DNA of 64,000 nt from NCBI RefSeq assembly GCF_900104605.1, contig NZ_LT629960.1:1-64000 (forward strand), read 5' to 3'. Under the pieces are notes generated by a model. The model was not told where the DNA came from. It ran no database searches and worked only from the letters and a program-made list of their open reading frames with translations. Origin of the DNA: Tidjanibacter massiliensis (GTDB lineage: Bacteria > Bacteroidota > Bacteroidia > Bacteroidales > Rikenellaceae). A program made the translations under genes and the position numbers. How positions within the stretch are numbered: position 1 is the first letter of the stretch; every line of letters begins with the position of its first letter. Positions 8,927 to 18,693 of the stretch are shown here, in pieces.

Positions 8927-10954
8927 ATGCAACAGGAAGACGACTTGCGGGGTTTGGGACAGACGATGCAATTCATGCGCGGCATCAGTCTGCTTTTCGT
9001 TCTCATCCACCTCTATTGGTATTGCCACGACTGGTTCGCCCAACAGGGATGAACGCTCGACTTGGCGGACCGTATCCTTACGAATTTCCAGCATACTACC
9101 CATCTTTTCTCTTCACCGCTCTACACGAAATTGTTCTCGGTGTTGTTTCTGGCTCTTTCCTGCCTGGGCACGACCGGTGTCCGTAGTGAGCGGATGACGT
9201 GGCGCCGCATTCTGCCGTGCGCACTCGCAGGTTCGGTCCTTTATCTGGGCAGTATGCCGCTGCTGCACACAGCCGGCAATCCCGCCGTTCTCTGCCTGGG
9301 TTATATCGTATGCGTCTGTGCGGGTTACATCTGCCTGCTTACCGCCGGTGTCTGGACCGGACGACTGCTTATCGGGGCGCCTCCCGACGACCCGTTCAAT
9401 GTCGAGAACGAGAGCTTCCAACAGGAAACCCGCCTTATCGAGAACGAGTATTCCGTGAATCTGGCCACCAGCTACTACTACCGTAAACAGTGGCGGCCGG
9501 GTTGGATCAATGTCGTCAATCCCTTCCGGGCGAGCATAGTTCTGGGCACTCCCGGCTCGGGCAAAAGTTACGCCGTAGTCAATCAGTATATCAAGCAGCA
9601 AATCGAGAAAGGTTTCGCCATGTACGTTTACGACTACAAGTTTCCCGACCTCTCGCTCATCGCCTACAACCATCTGCGCCGACATCGGCACAGCTATAAA
9701 GTACAGCCCAAATTCTACGTCATCAACTTCGACGACCCGCGCCGCTCGCATCGTTGCAATCCCATCGCCGCGAAATTCATGACCGACATCTCGGACGCCT
9801 ACGAATCGGCCTACACAATCATGCTTAACCTCAATAAGACGTGGATCGAAAAACAGGGCGATTTCTTCGTCGATTCGCCGATTATCCTGCTTGCGGCAAT
9901 CATCTGGTTTCTCAAAATCTACAAGGACGGCCGCTACTGTACGTTTCCGCACGCCATAGAGCTGCTGAACAAACGCTACTCGGACCTGTTCATCATCCTT
10001 ACGTCCTATCCGTCGTTGGAGAACTACCTCTCGCCCTTTATGGACGCCTGGAAGTCCGGCGCCCAAGACCAGTTGCAGGGTCAGATCGCTTCGGCCAAGA
10101 TACCTCTTTCGCGTCTTATCTCGCCGCAACTGTACTGGGTCATGAGCGGCGAAGACTTCACGCTCGACATCAACAATCCCGACGAGCCGAAGATCCTCTG
10201 CATCGGCAACAACCCCGACCGGCAAAGCATCTACGGAGCCGCCCTGGGGCTGTACAACTCCCGCATCGTGCGTCTCATCAACCAGAAGGGCAAACTCAAG
10301 TCGTCCATCATCATCGACGAGCTGCCCACGATCTATTTCCGGGGGTTGGATAACCTGATTGCTACGGCCCGCTCGAACAAGGTCGCCGTGTGTCTGGGTT
10401 TCCAAGATTTTTCGCAGCTCGAACGCGACTACGGAGAGAAGGAGGCCAAAGTCATCGAGAATACGGTCGGCAACATCTTCAGCGGTCAGGTCATGGGCGA
10501 TACGGCCCGCATTCTCTCCGAGCGCTTCGGCAAGAACGTCCAGCGCCGCGAATCCCTCTCCATCTCTCCCGAACAGCAGTCCACTTCGTACAGTACGCAG
10601 CTCGATTCGCTCATTCCGGCCGCCAAAATCAGCAACCTCTCGCAGGGCATGTTCGCCGGAGCCGTCGCGGATAACTTCGGCGAGGAGATCGAGCAGAAGG
10701 TTTTTCACGCCAAGATTGTCGTCGATACCGCCGCCGTCGCCCGCGAAGAGAAATCCTACGTTCCCATACCGCAAATCTCCTTCTTCGAGGACGAAAACGG
10801 GGAGGATTGCATGGAGCGTCAGATCGAGGAGAACTACGACCGCATCCGTGTCGAGGTGAATCAAATCATCAAGGATGAAATGGAGCGTATCAAAACCGAC
10901 CCCGCGCTTCGTCATCTGATTCCTGAACCGAAAAAAGGGACTGCCTCCCGGTAA
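8927..10954 (+). pseudogene. mobC: MobC/TraG-family coupling protein interrupted by an in-frame TGA
   Basis: The frame from ATG 8927 to 10954 encodes a YWFCY-type MobC coupling protein: N-terminal YWFCY segment (GISLLFVLIHLYWYCHDW), further membrane helices, Walker A GTPGSGKS (about residue 207) and Walker B IIIDELPT (about residue 461) of the VirD4/TraG ATPases. It would link a relaxosome to the secretion channel. Codon 42 is TGA (9050-9052) exactly where the family continues (WFAQQG-stop-TLDLADRILTNF); sequence on both sides aligns in the same frame, so this is one point nonsense change, most simply TGG to TGA. Translation could restart at TTG 9062 to give a 630-residue protein lacking the first membrane helix. 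An ATG at 8864 is also in frame but the family usually starts at MQQxxD. No relaxase gene precedes it. Confidence 0.8.
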
Positions 10955-11088
10955 TCCCCGTATCACGAGTGCTCGAACGTGCCCCACGGTGCCTGTCAGG
11001 GCCGGGAAAGTGACATCTGTATCGCGCATCAAATCAATGTCATACATTCGCACTGCAAAGACATACCAACCATTAAAATTTTACTATT

Positions 11089-12417
11089 ATGGCAAAACAA
11101 GAAAAAACGAATTCGACAGCCTCGGAACGTCCGATGCCGGTCCATCCCGACCCGGACAAGGAGACCATTCTGCTGCGTTACCCCGAAGACGGCAGTGTCA
11201 AAGCGGTCAGCAACCTGATACAGGACAACAAGGGAAATCAGGAGATTGTTACGACCGACCCGACGACGAAGAATCAGCCGGCCTTTTATCAAAAGCGCGA
11301 CAGCCTGTTCATCGCCAATTTCTTCAAAAACATGCGGGCCCAGATGCAGGATCCTGCCAAAATGCCCGAACTGTATATCGTTTCGTTCGACAAGGTAGGT
11401 GCTGTAGCTGCAGACCTTCGTAAATTGCATGAGGACCCCAAAAACGAAGTTTTGCTGGAGACCGCGAAAAAATACCGCACCTATACGCAAAACCTCGAAA
11501 AGATCATCTTCGATGAATGCCGTATGCCCAAGGCAGAACTGGCGGCAGCAGGGTTCGATGTCAAACAGATGGAGCAGGACGGTATTTTCAAGGAGATGGA
11601 ACTGGGTAAAGAGCCGCAGAAACTCTATCCTCTCAAATCCAAACTGAACGAGCAGATACAAATGGATGGGCTGTATGCTATCAAGGCCGTCAAGAATGAA
11701 TACAATGAAATCGGTTTCGAGCTGCAAAGCCCGCTTGCGATTCCGGAATTCGAGCAAGACGCCACGCTCAGCATCGAGTTGAGTGCGGAAGATAAGAAGG
11801 CATTGGCTGCCGGGAAAACGCTTGAACGTCCCATTCGTCACGATGGAGAGTATTGCGTAGCCGGTTTCAACCGCACAACCAACCGTATGACCTTTATTCC
11901 CTGCCGTGAGATTCAGGCCCCCGAATACGTCTTCAACGCCCGCATGAGCGAAGAACAGCAGGAGGAGTATAAGCGCGGTCGGAAGGTACATTTGGACAAC
12001 TGCCACTATTACGGCAATGACAACACGTTCTCCTGCGATGTCCAATACGATACCCACACACGGGATTACAGAACGACCGGTCATCACTATCAGCGCCCGT
12101 ATGTTCCCGATTACCTTGCTCGACAGTTGGACGACACCCGCATGAGAATGCTCCTGGCCTACGAGCCTATCAGCGGCAAGGGCCTTACGGACCGTAATGG
12201 AATGCCGCTCAAGCGCGATATCTGCATTGACCGGAATACCAACGGTGTAACTTATGTAAGTCTGCGCCGTATGGAACAGGAGAAGGCACAGGCACAGGCG
12301 CAGAGCCAACAGCAGGCCGGGAAACAGGCTGCCGGTGCCCCGGTGCAGAGCGAAAATGACATGCATGTAGACAACGATATTCCGGAGCAGTCGCAGAGCC
12401 GGGGTCACAGGAGATAA
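11089..12417 (+). CDS. DUF3945/DUF4099-type protein of conjugative elements
   Basis: A 442-residue soluble protein resembling the DUF4099/DUF3945 proteins that travel with Bacteroidota conjugative elements. Residues about 150-210 (KAELAAAGFDVKQMEQDG... LYPLKSKLNEQIQMDGLYAIKAVKN) fit the first domain. The later segments (LSAEDKKALAAGKTLERPI..., HLDNCHYYGNDNTFSCDVQYD, LAYEPISGKGLTDRNGMPLKRDICI) look like successive DUF3945 repeats. The tail is glutamine/alanine-rich and low complexity. Function is unknown; association with mobilisation or DNA-processing regions is the only clue. It ends 6 nt before the DUF1896 gene. Confidence 0.7.
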   Translation: MAKQEKTNSTASERPMPVHPDPDKETILLRYPEDGSVKAVSNLIQDNKGNQEIVTTDPTTKNQPAFYQKRDSLFIANFFKNMRAQMQDPAKMPELYIVSFDKVGAVAADLRKLHEDPKNEVLLETAKKYRTYTQNLEKIIFDECRMPKAELAAAGFDVKQMEQDGIFKEMELGKEPQKLYPLKSKLNEQIQMDGLYAIKAVKNEYNEIGFELQSPLAIPEFEQDATLSIELSAEDKKALAAGKTLERPIRHDGEYCVAGFNRTTNRMTFIPCREIQAPEYVFNARMSEEQQEEYKRGRKVHLDNCHYYGNDNTFSCDVQYDTHTRDYRTTGHHYQRPYVPDYLARQLDDTRMRMLLAYEPISGKGLTDRNGMPLKRDICIDRNTNGVTYVSLRRMEQEKAQAQAQSQQQAGKQAAGAPVQSENDMHVDNDIPEQSQSRGHRR

Positions 12418-12423
12418 GCCGCC

Positions 12424-12891
12424 ATGACAGGCTCAGGCGAGATCACTGCGGATTATTACCGCCGCAGGCTGGAGGAGTTCCTTGCAGAACGCCATCCGCA
12501 ACTCACCGGTGCCCGGGAGCTGGTCGCAACCCGCAGCAATCGGGCATACGCCGTCTATCGGACGACGCTTGCCCAGGGTTTTTCGCCACTGAAAGCCACT
12601 GCCCGTGCCGATGCCGTACTGTACGAAGGGCTGATATTCTCGCGCTACGACTTGTTGCGGGATATTCTAGCCACGGATTATCCGCAAATTCCTGAATACC
12701 AACTGCGGCCGCTGGCGCTTCAGCTTTGCGACATCTGTGCTCCCGTGTTCGGTTCGTTCAACCTCGACGACGGCATTCTGCAACGACGGGAATACGGAAC
12801 GCTCGTGGCTCGGCTGCGGGAGTTCCTGCAGGAATATGTCAGCCAGCACGGACTTTTCGTGCGGCTTCGCGGCAGACCTCGAAATCCCTGA
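12424..12891 (+). CDS. DUF1896 family protein
   Basis: A 155-residue helical protein with the DUF1896 pattern: YYRRRLEEFLAERHPQ near the start, SNRAYAVYRTTLAQGFSPLKATARADAVLYEGLIFSRYDLLRDIL in the middle, and IPEYQLRPLALQLCDICAPVF. This family occurs on conjugative elements next to DUF3945 proteins and topoisomerases and has no known activity. It follows the DUF3945 gene by 6 nt and is probably co-transcribed with it. Confidence 0.78.
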   Translation: MTGSGEITADYYRRRLEEFLAERHPQLTGARELVATRSNRAYAVYRTTLAQGFSPLKATARADAVLYEGLIFSRYDLLRDILATDYPQIPEYQLRPLALQLCDICAPVFGSFNLDDGILQRREYGTLVARLREFLQEYVSQHGLFVRLRGRPRNP

Positions 12892-12937
12892 CACTTGAAA
12901 ACCCATATTCATTAACCATTTCAAACATTTTACAACC

Positions 12938-13966
12938 ATGAAAAAACATCTTATCTGGGCCGCAGCAAGCGCGGCACTTCTTGCCTCCTGTGCCAAAGAG
13001 GAGACACAGACCTTCACTCCGGCCGCCACCGACCTGCCTCAAGCATCCATCACCTTCGTCGCCGAAGAGAATGCCGACTTCACACGTGCTTTCTTCGACA
13101 ATACCACCACGACCGAAGCGTGGGAGCAATCGCTTTCCTCGCTTACCGTATTCTGTTTTGAGGAGGGTGCTCTGGTCATGCGCCGCAATTTCACATCGGC
13201 GGAACTTTCATCCAGACGCTCCACGTTCGCCCTGCCGCGTTCGACAGCCGGTAAGAGTATCGAATTCTATGCGCTGGCGAATGCTGCCGTCGATGAAAAC
13301 ATTACGACCAAAACAGCCCTGCTCGCCCTGACGGAAGAGACTCCGGGCAGCTACAACGGCACTTTCGCCAATGTCTCGAGCAAGGCGCTGCGCAGCGGTG
13401 GATTTCTGATGTCCGGCACAGCGACGAAAAGCATCGGCGCAGCAGGTACGACGACCGAAGTGGCCATTACTTTGCGGCGCGACGTAGCCAAAGTAGCCGT
13501 TCAAGCCTCCCTGTCTCCTGCCTTTGCCGACAAGTATCCGGGAACGGTCCGGATTACCTCGGTCAAACTTTCCCGTTCGGCGATGCAGACTCCCTATTTC
13601 GGAGGAACGCCTAAAACCGGAGCCATGACTTTTACGCACACCCAAACCCCGGGTGAGACGAGCGGTCGATTCAACGCTCTGTTCTACTGCTTCGAGAACG
13701 CGGCTCTCGCCTCAGGCAGCCGCGTCCTGCTGACGCTCGACGGGGTGTATGACCGTGACGGCAAGACCTCGACGACTTCCGACCAGGTCCCTATCTCGTA
13801 TGAAGTCGAACTATCCGGCACCGCCGGCAACGGACAGCTCGCACGTAACGGATATTACCGGGTGGCGATTGGTCTGACCGGTCTGACCGGACAGGATGTG
13901 ACGGCTTCCATTACGGTCGCTCCGTGGGAAACCCCCGTCACTCAAAACATCAATATCGGCATTTAA
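12938..13966 (+). CDS. Fimbrillin-family lipoprotein (FimA/Mfa1-like)
   Basis: A 342-residue exported lipoprotein; the lipobox LLASC puts the acylated cysteine at residue 18. The organisation matches Bacteroidales type V fimbrillins: an N-terminal domain with FTRA, LTVFCFEEG and FYALANA strands, and a C-terminal half rich in threonine ending in PISYEVELSG...YYRVAIGLTG...VTVAPWETP. It would be the pilus shaft or an accessory tip subunit, exported as a lipoprotein and then matured by an outer gingipain-like protease. It opens a cluster of four further envelope genes running in the same direction. Confidence 0.8.
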   Translation: MKKHLIWAAASAALLASCAKEETQTFTPAATDLPQASITFVAEENADFTRAFFDNTTTTEAWEQSLSSLTVFCFEEGALVMRRNFTSAELSSRRSTFALPRSTAGKSIEFYALANAAVDENITTKTALLALTEETPGSYNGTFANVSSKALRSGGFLMSGTATKSIGAAGTTTEVAITLRRDVAKVAVQASLSPAFADKYPGTVRITSVKLSRSAMQTPYFGGTPKTGAMTFTHTQTPGETSGRFNALFYCFENAALASGSRVLLTLDGVYDRDGKTSTTSDQVPISYEVELSGTAGNGQLARNGYYRVAIGLTGLTGQDVTASITVAPWETPVTQNINIGI

Positions 13967-14036
13967 TCCCGGCAAGTGAAACGGACAGAGAGGAGGCTAT
14001 CACTCCGCTCTGTCCTCTATTATATGAATCCGCGAC

Positions 14037-14585
14037 ATGAACCGCAAACTATTGTTTTTACTGTGTATGGCCGCAGTCTGCTTTTCGGCTCCGCGTGCTT
14101 CGGCTCAATATTTCAGCGTAGGCATCAACGCCCCGATGCTGGCTTCCGGAACCCTGAATGTTACGTTGGAGGCCGCTGTCGCACCGCATTGGTCCGTGGA
14201 ACTCGCCCTGCTCGCAAATCCTGTCAGCACCGAAAGACTGGGCCTGACAGCCGCCGCTCTGCAACCCGGGGTGCGCTACTGGTTTTTCGAGGAGTATGCC
14301 GGACATTTTCTGGCGATGCACGCGGCTTTGGCGTCGTACAACGTGTGGAATGCCTCGCACCGCCACAAAGGATGGCTTTCGGGGGCCGGGATCTCCTATG
14401 GTTACTGCTGGCCGCTCTCGGCACGCTGGAACATGACGCTGGAGGGCGGCATTGGAATCTATCATATGCGTGAGAGCGAAAAACGACGCTTCACGCCCGA
14501 TTCGGAACCCGAATATATCCGCCATCACCGGCGCTGGGTCTTCGGCCCCTCCAAGTGCGCCCTCACTTTTTCTTACCTGTTTTAA
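14037..14585 (+). CDS. DUF3575 outer-membrane protein of the fimbrial cluster
   Basis: A 182-residue secreted protein with a signal peptide ending near SAPRASAQ (residue 23) and repeated amphipathic beta-strands (YFSVGINAPMLASGTLNVTLEAAVAPHWSVEL, LQPGVRYWFFEEYAGHFLAMHAAL, WLSGAGISYGYCWPL, WNMTLEGGIGI) ending in an aromatic LF. This is the DUF3575 beta-barrel family seen next to DUF3868 and Mfa2-like genes in fimbrial cargo of Bacteroidota conjugative elements. Probably an outer-membrane protein; specific role unknown. Confidence 0.78.
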   Translation: MNRKLLFLLCMAAVCFSAPRASAQYFSVGINAPMLASGTLNVTLEAAVAPHWSVELALLANPVSTERLGLTAAALQPGVRYWFFEEYAGHFLAMHAALASYNVWNASHRHKGWLSGAGISYGYCWPLSARWNMTLEGGIGIYHMRESEKRRFTPDSEPEYIRHHRRWVFGPSKCALTFSYLF

Positions 14586-14603
14586 CTCAATCTTCACGCA
14601 ATC

Positions 14604-15926
14604 ATGAACTTCATCATCAGCATCTTTCTCGTCCTCTTCCTGAGCATCTCTTCCTGTCAAAGGGAGGCAACCGGAGACATTGTTCCGACACCTGCAGCCC
14701 GTTACGGCGAAGTCGATCTCACCTTCGGAGAGAGCGGGCAGCCCTGGAATCTACCGGATGGAACCATGAGGGTCATCAACGGACGCCCCGATAATGTCAA
14801 TATCTATATTTTCAACGATGCGCTCGACTACCGCAAACACGCCTATTACGAGAATACCGACATGCAACCCCGCCTCGAACTGCCTTACGGTACATACCGC
14901 ATCTATGCGCTCGGGAACTTCGGCAGCGATTTGGGGCTTTTGACCGAAGAGCAGCTTCAGGCCCTCACGGTTACCGCCTCTTTTGCGGACCGATTTCCGA
15001 CCGGCGGTCTGGAGTATGCCGTCACCAGAGAGGAGTTTGCCGTTTCGCAGGCGCTCTCATCCCTGGAATTACGCCTGACAAGGCCCTTTTGCAAGATTAC
15101 TTTCACAGCTTCCATCTCGTCGTCACTCTCCTCGGACGCCTATATCGTGTCGATGATCCCCTACAATCTTCCGCTGCGCTCCTCCCTGTGGACCGACAAC
15201 CGCTTGCTTTCGACTCAAGGGCAGTTCGACTTCCCGTACGAAAAGCTGACTTCCAAGAAAAGGCGTCATACCCTCACTTACTATCAGTTGGAAAATCTTC
15301 AGGGAACAGTTCCCGCAATTATTCTTCCCGAAGACCGCAATTACCGGAAGGCACCCCGCATGGCTACTTATGTCAATATTCGCATTTGCCTGAATCAGGC
15401 ATTCTATGAATACAACATATACATCGGACAGAACGATACTTCCGATTTCAATGTACGCCGCAATACCGCATACACCTACAACGTGACCATCCTCGGAACG
15501 AATCCCGACGATTACCGTATCGCCAAAACGGAGTACACCTTCTGGGGAACCAAGGCCGGCGACAAAGAATATCTCAATACCTTCCGCTGGCAGAACGGCA
15601 CCGCGCAAGGCGTCCTGGTCATTGTCACCGAGCATTGCGATCCGGACAACGTACTCTCGCTCTCTTTCAAGCGGACTTCGACAGGAACATATTATCCCAA
15701 ATGGGAAATGCAGTACAGGACCTTCGGCAATGCCTACCGAACCTGGAAGGAGGGTGAACGCATCGAGGTCCACCGAAACAACGGAGGCAGTTCCGTCGAA
15801 ATCCGCTTCATCAACTCCGACGGAACGACCCAATACGAAACGACCAACAACTACTTCGACTTCACCTTGACCGATACCCGGGGATTCAGCGATACCTTCC
15901 GTGTTTCGACCCGTAAAACGACATAA
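14604..15926 (+). CDS. FimB/Mfa2- or DUF4906-like fimbrial lipoprotein
   Basis: A 440-residue lipoprotein; the lipobox is in SISSC (cysteine at residue 18). The N-terminal domain has the fimbrial pattern of strands (VDLTFGESGQPW, NVNIYIFNDALDYRKHAYYEN, LELPYGTYRIYALGNFG), followed by SLELRLTRPFCKITFTASIS and a long C-terminal domain. It resembles the anchor/accessory subunits (Mfa2/FimB, DUF4906) that tether the fimbria to the outer membrane. It begins 18 nt after the DUF3575 gene and ends 5 nt before the OmpA-like gene, consistent with one operon. The exact subfamily is uncertain. Confidence 0.65.
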   Translation: MNFIISIFLVLFLSISSCQREATGDIVPTPAARYGEVDLTFGESGQPWNLPDGTMRVINGRPDNVNIYIFNDALDYRKHAYYENTDMQPRLELPYGTYRIYALGNFGSDLGLLTEEQLQALTVTASFADRFPTGGLEYAVTREEFAVSQALSSLELRLTRPFCKITFTASISSSLSSDAYIVSMIPYNLPLRSSLWTDNRLLSTQGQFDFPYEKLTSKKRRHTLTYYQLENLQGTVPAIILPEDRNYRKAPRMATYVNIRICLNQAFYEYNIYIGQNDTSDFNVRRNTAYTYNVTILGTNPDDYRIAKTEYTFWGTKAGDKEYLNTFRWQNGTAQGVLVIVTEHCDPDNVLSLSFKRTSTGTYYPKWEMQYRTFGNAYRTWKEGERIEVHRNNGGSSVEIRFINSDGTTQYETTNNYFDFTLTDTRGFSDTFRVSTRKTT

Positions 15927-15931
15927 GTTTC

Positions 15932-17581
15932 ATGCGAATCGCAATGTATATTTTCCTGCTGCTGGCCGCAGGTGCTGCGTGCAGTTGCAGCACCTCGGGA
16001 CGCCTGGCCCGCCGTGATGCCCAGGCGCTGCTGAGTCATACGCCCCGCCCCCTGCGGGCTGTAGCGCCCCCTGCCGATACGGTCCGCCGAATACGCACGA
16101 ACACGGAGTTCGACCTTATTCCCGTCGAAGTAACTTATGAGAACGGCGAGGAAACCTACAATATCTGGCTCGATGCCGTGACTGTCGTAGCTCCCTCACG
16201 TACCGTTCCCGAACGCTGCGGACATATTGAAATCGATTTTTTGGTAACCCTCCCGCGCATCCTGCAGAGTAATTGCCGCAGTATCGTCCTCCGCCCCGTT
16301 TTGCATCGTGAGCAGGAGCGGATACCTCTGGAGGAGATTTCCCTGCGGGGTACGTTGTTCGACCGGGTACAGAGGCGCGACTACTGGCAATACGTCCGTT
16401 ATCTGGAGCGCTTCCGGCCCGACTCGGTGCATGCCGCACGGGGTTTCCGGCGCTTTGTACGGTATCCGCTGCCCGAGGGGGTGCGTGCGGATTCCGTAAC
16501 CCGAGCCGGACAAGATATCTCGCTGCGTTATGTACAGCGCATTCCTGCGGCGGAAGCCGGTCGCCGACTGCTCGTCACCCTCGAAGGCGAAATCCGAGGG
16601 CTGGACGGCAGTGTTTATCCCTTGCCGCCCTCCGATACGCTGCGCTACAACATCTCTTCGATGCTTTTCTTCGCCGATACCACGACCCGTTATGTGGAAC
16701 GCATCATCGAAAAACATATCCGTGTCAGCGACCGGAAAAGACTGGCATTCCGAGCCGGAGAATCCTGCATTGTCGATACACTGGAAAACAACGAAGTCCA
16801 ACTGTCTCTGATAGCACAACTGATGGAAAAAATCTTCGACCGCCGCGAATACGCCGTGGACAGCATCGTACTTCGGGCGGGTGCATCTCCCGAAGGTCCC
16901 GTCCGACTAAACGAACGACTCTCCAGGGAAAGGGCCTGGAACCTGCAACACAGGTTCGCCGCCTGGTTTCCCTCACTGCCCCTCGATACGCTGATACGGA
17001 CCGGCGGCATCGGCGAAGACTGGGAAACACTTGCAGCACTTATCCGTCAGGACGACAACATCGTCCACAAGCAGGAAATAGAAATGCTTATCGAACAGGA
17101 ACAGGACCCCGACCTGCGAGAAACACGCATTGCGGCATGTTTCCCGGAGGAGTATGCCTATATGCAGCGAATGCTGTACCCCCGGTTGCGGGCCGTACAC
17201 ATCGACTACCGGCTGCATCGTACCGACATGGTGCAGGATACGCTCGTGACAACTCGGCCCGACAGTCTTTATGCCGAAGGTGTCGGGTTGATGCAGCAGC
17301 GGCAGTATGACGCGGCACTCGGCATCCTGGCTCCGTATGCAGACATCAACACGGCCATCTGTCTGTTGTCGGTCAACCGCAATGCACAGGCTCTCGAACT
17401 GCTGCTTTCGCTGAGCGATGATGATGCCCGTGTATGTTACCTGCGGGCCATCGCTTATGCCCGGCAGGGAAAACCCACACAGTCACTCCAGGCATTCGAT
17501 GCGGCCTGCGCCTTGAACGAAGACCTCTCTTACCGGGCCGCCCTGGACCCCGAACTGAGCGAACTGATCAAAAACCGTTAA
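15932..17581 (+). CDS. DUF3868-type protein with OmpA-like C-terminal domain
   Basis: A 549-residue lipoprotein-like protein (signal with ACSCS near residue 19). Residues about 45-240 carry strands typical of DUF3868 (EVTYENGEETYNIWLDAVTVV, RSIVLRPVLHREQERIPL). Residues about 290-345 carry an OmpA-like segment (DRREYAVDSIVLRAGASPEGPVRLNERLSRERAWNLQ), a peptidoglycan-binding fold common in fimbrial clusters. The C-terminus has tetratricopeptide-like helices (LYAEGVGLMQQRQYDAALGIL, CYLRAIAYARQGKPTQSLQAF). It could anchor the fimbrial assembly machinery between outer membrane and wall. It is followed by a small lipoprotein after 5 nt. Confidence 0.72.
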   Translation: MRIAMYIFLLLAAGAACSCSTSGRLARRDAQALLSHTPRPLRAVAPPADTVRRIRTNTEFDLIPVEVTYENGEETYNIWLDAVTVVAPSRTVPERCGHIEIDFLVTLPRILQSNCRSIVLRPVLHREQERIPLEEISLRGTLFDRVQRRDYWQYVRYLERFRPDSVHAARGFRRFVRYPLPEGVRADSVTRAGQDISLRYVQRIPAAEAGRRLLVTLEGEIRGLDGSVYPLPPSDTLRYNISSMLFFADTTTRYVERIIEKHIRVSDRKRLAFRAGESCIVDTLENNEVQLSLIAQLMEKIFDRREYAVDSIVLRAGASPEGPVRLNERLSRERAWNLQHRFAAWFPSLPLDTLIRTGGIGEDWETLAALIRQDDNIVHKQEIEMLIEQEQDPDLRETRIAACFPEEYAYMQRMLYPRLRAVHIDYRLHRTDMVQDTLVTTRPDSLYAEGVGLMQQRQYDAALGILAPYADINTAICLLSVNRNAQALELLLSLSDDDARVCYLRAIAYARQGKPTQSLQAFDAACALNEDLSYRAALDPELSELIKNR

Positions 17582-17586
17582 AGCAT

Positions 17587-17748
17587 ATGAAAAAGTTGTT
17601 ATTGGCGGCAGCTCTGCTTGTAGCGATGAGCGGCTGCACGCTCTCCGAGCAGACGGAAACGGAAGTTATCTGTCCTCCCCAGGCAGACAATGGCATCGAC
17701 ATAGAACCCTGGCACCCCTCCGACGACTGTACGGATATCGGCAAATAG
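17587..17748 (+). CDS. Small lipoprotein
   Basis: A 53-residue gene: signal sequence MKKLLLAAALLVAMSGC with the acylated cysteine at residue 17, and an acidic 36-residue mature part (PPQADNGIDIEPWHPSDDCTDIGK). It sits 5 nt after the OmpA-like gene and 6 nt before the next gene, so it is part of the fimbrial operon. Function unknown; similar tiny lipoproteins close many Bacteroidota envelope operons. Confidence 0.7.
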   Translation: MKKLLLAAALLVAMSGCTLSEQTETEVICPPQADNGIDIEPWHPSDDCTDIGK

Positions 17749-17754
17749 AAGCGT

Positions 17755-18690
17755 ATGAAAACAAGGGAACACTCCGACCTGTATCTGACTTATGACAGCT
17801 ACAAAAACGTCCTGCACGCAACACGTTCGAGCAACGGGACCGACGGATTCCTGCGCTACCTGCACGACGATGCGGAACATATTATTCGGGAAGGTCACAA
17901 CCCGAATGTATGGGTGTCTTACGTACATTTCCATGACGGCGGGGATGTACCCGACTTGCGGGAAGCCGGCCGACACGGATTCTTCGACCGGGTACTCGAC
18001 ACCATACGCCGCAGCGGTGGGGAATGCCGCTATACCGCCAATATGCGGGACGTGCTTTTCTGTATCGAACAGGACATCGTACCCCTGACTCCTGCCGCCG
18101 AGCGGACCCTTTTGATGGCCCGGCCGGATTATCCCGCTCTCGAAGAGGAGATGGCGAGGAGTTACCCGCGCCAGAATGCCGTTATCCCCGAATACCGCTC
18201 CTACGATGCATTGGAATCCCGGCAGGGAGTGATGCTCTTTTCCAGAACGACCGAGGGACAGCGGCAGCGACGGGAGTACGAACACCGCCTGGAGCTGAAC
18301 TTCTATAATCCCGCACAACCGGGCGGCCCTCTGCGTTATTGGGAAATCATAGCCGTCCCGGACCGCGTGGCAGAGATGGTGGACCGGCTGTCCGTACAGG
18401 AACATGACCCTCAGGCACAGCTTTATGCCGATGCGCACATCCTCGGCCAGGGACGCATCTTACAGGAATTCGACATGACAGCCAATGCGGTGAACTACGA
18501 TATTTTCCGACGACGCACCCAGCCGGGCCAAAGAGCCGTACAACCTCTCTCGGAGATGACCGTAGGGCAGCTCTGGAAGCATATTACCCACATGACACGT
18601 CCTCGGTTTGGGCAACAGACCGCATTGTGCGTGGACCGCAAACAGTTTCCCGGAGAGCAGCCCGATATAACTTGCAAAATAAGACGATAA
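17755..18690 (+). CDS. Unrecognised protein, first of two tandem paralogues
   Basis: A 311-residue protein with no signal peptide or membrane segment and no family I recognise. It shares scattered but collinear motifs with the next protein: GTDGFLRYL...WVSY...DGGDVPDLREAGRH, RDVLFCIEQDIVPLTPAAERTL and ADAHILGQGRILQEFDM. The N-terminus EHSDLYLTYDSYKNVLHATR suggests an alpha/beta domain. It lies 6 nt downstream of the small lipoprotein and 3 nt upstream of its paralogue, so it is very likely co-transcribed with the fimbrial genes although apparently cytoplasmic. Confidence 0.7.
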   Translation: MKTREHSDLYLTYDSYKNVLHATRSSNGTDGFLRYLHDDAEHIIREGHNPNVWVSYVHFHDGGDVPDLREAGRHGFFDRVLDTIRRSGGECRYTANMRDVLFCIEQDIVPLTPAAERTLLMARPDYPALEEEMARSYPRQNAVIPEYRSYDALESRQGVMLFSRTTEGQRQRREYEHRLELNFYNPAQPGGPLRYWEIIAVPDRVAEMVDRLSVQEHDPQAQLYADAHILGQGRILQEFDMTANAVNYDIFRRRTQPGQRAVQPLSEMTVGQLWKHITHMTRPRFGQQTALCVDRKQFPGEQPDITCKIRR

Positions 18691-18693
18691 ACG

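Noticed and set aside
9113-11053. 646-codon open frame antisense to mobC
   Set aside because: Mirror of the mobC codon pattern; composition Val/Asp/Arg-rich with no family pattern, whereas the plus strand carries the ATPase motifs.
11029-12408. 459-codon frame antisense to the DUF3945 gene
   Set aside because: Shadow of the coding strand; no start context or recognisable domain.
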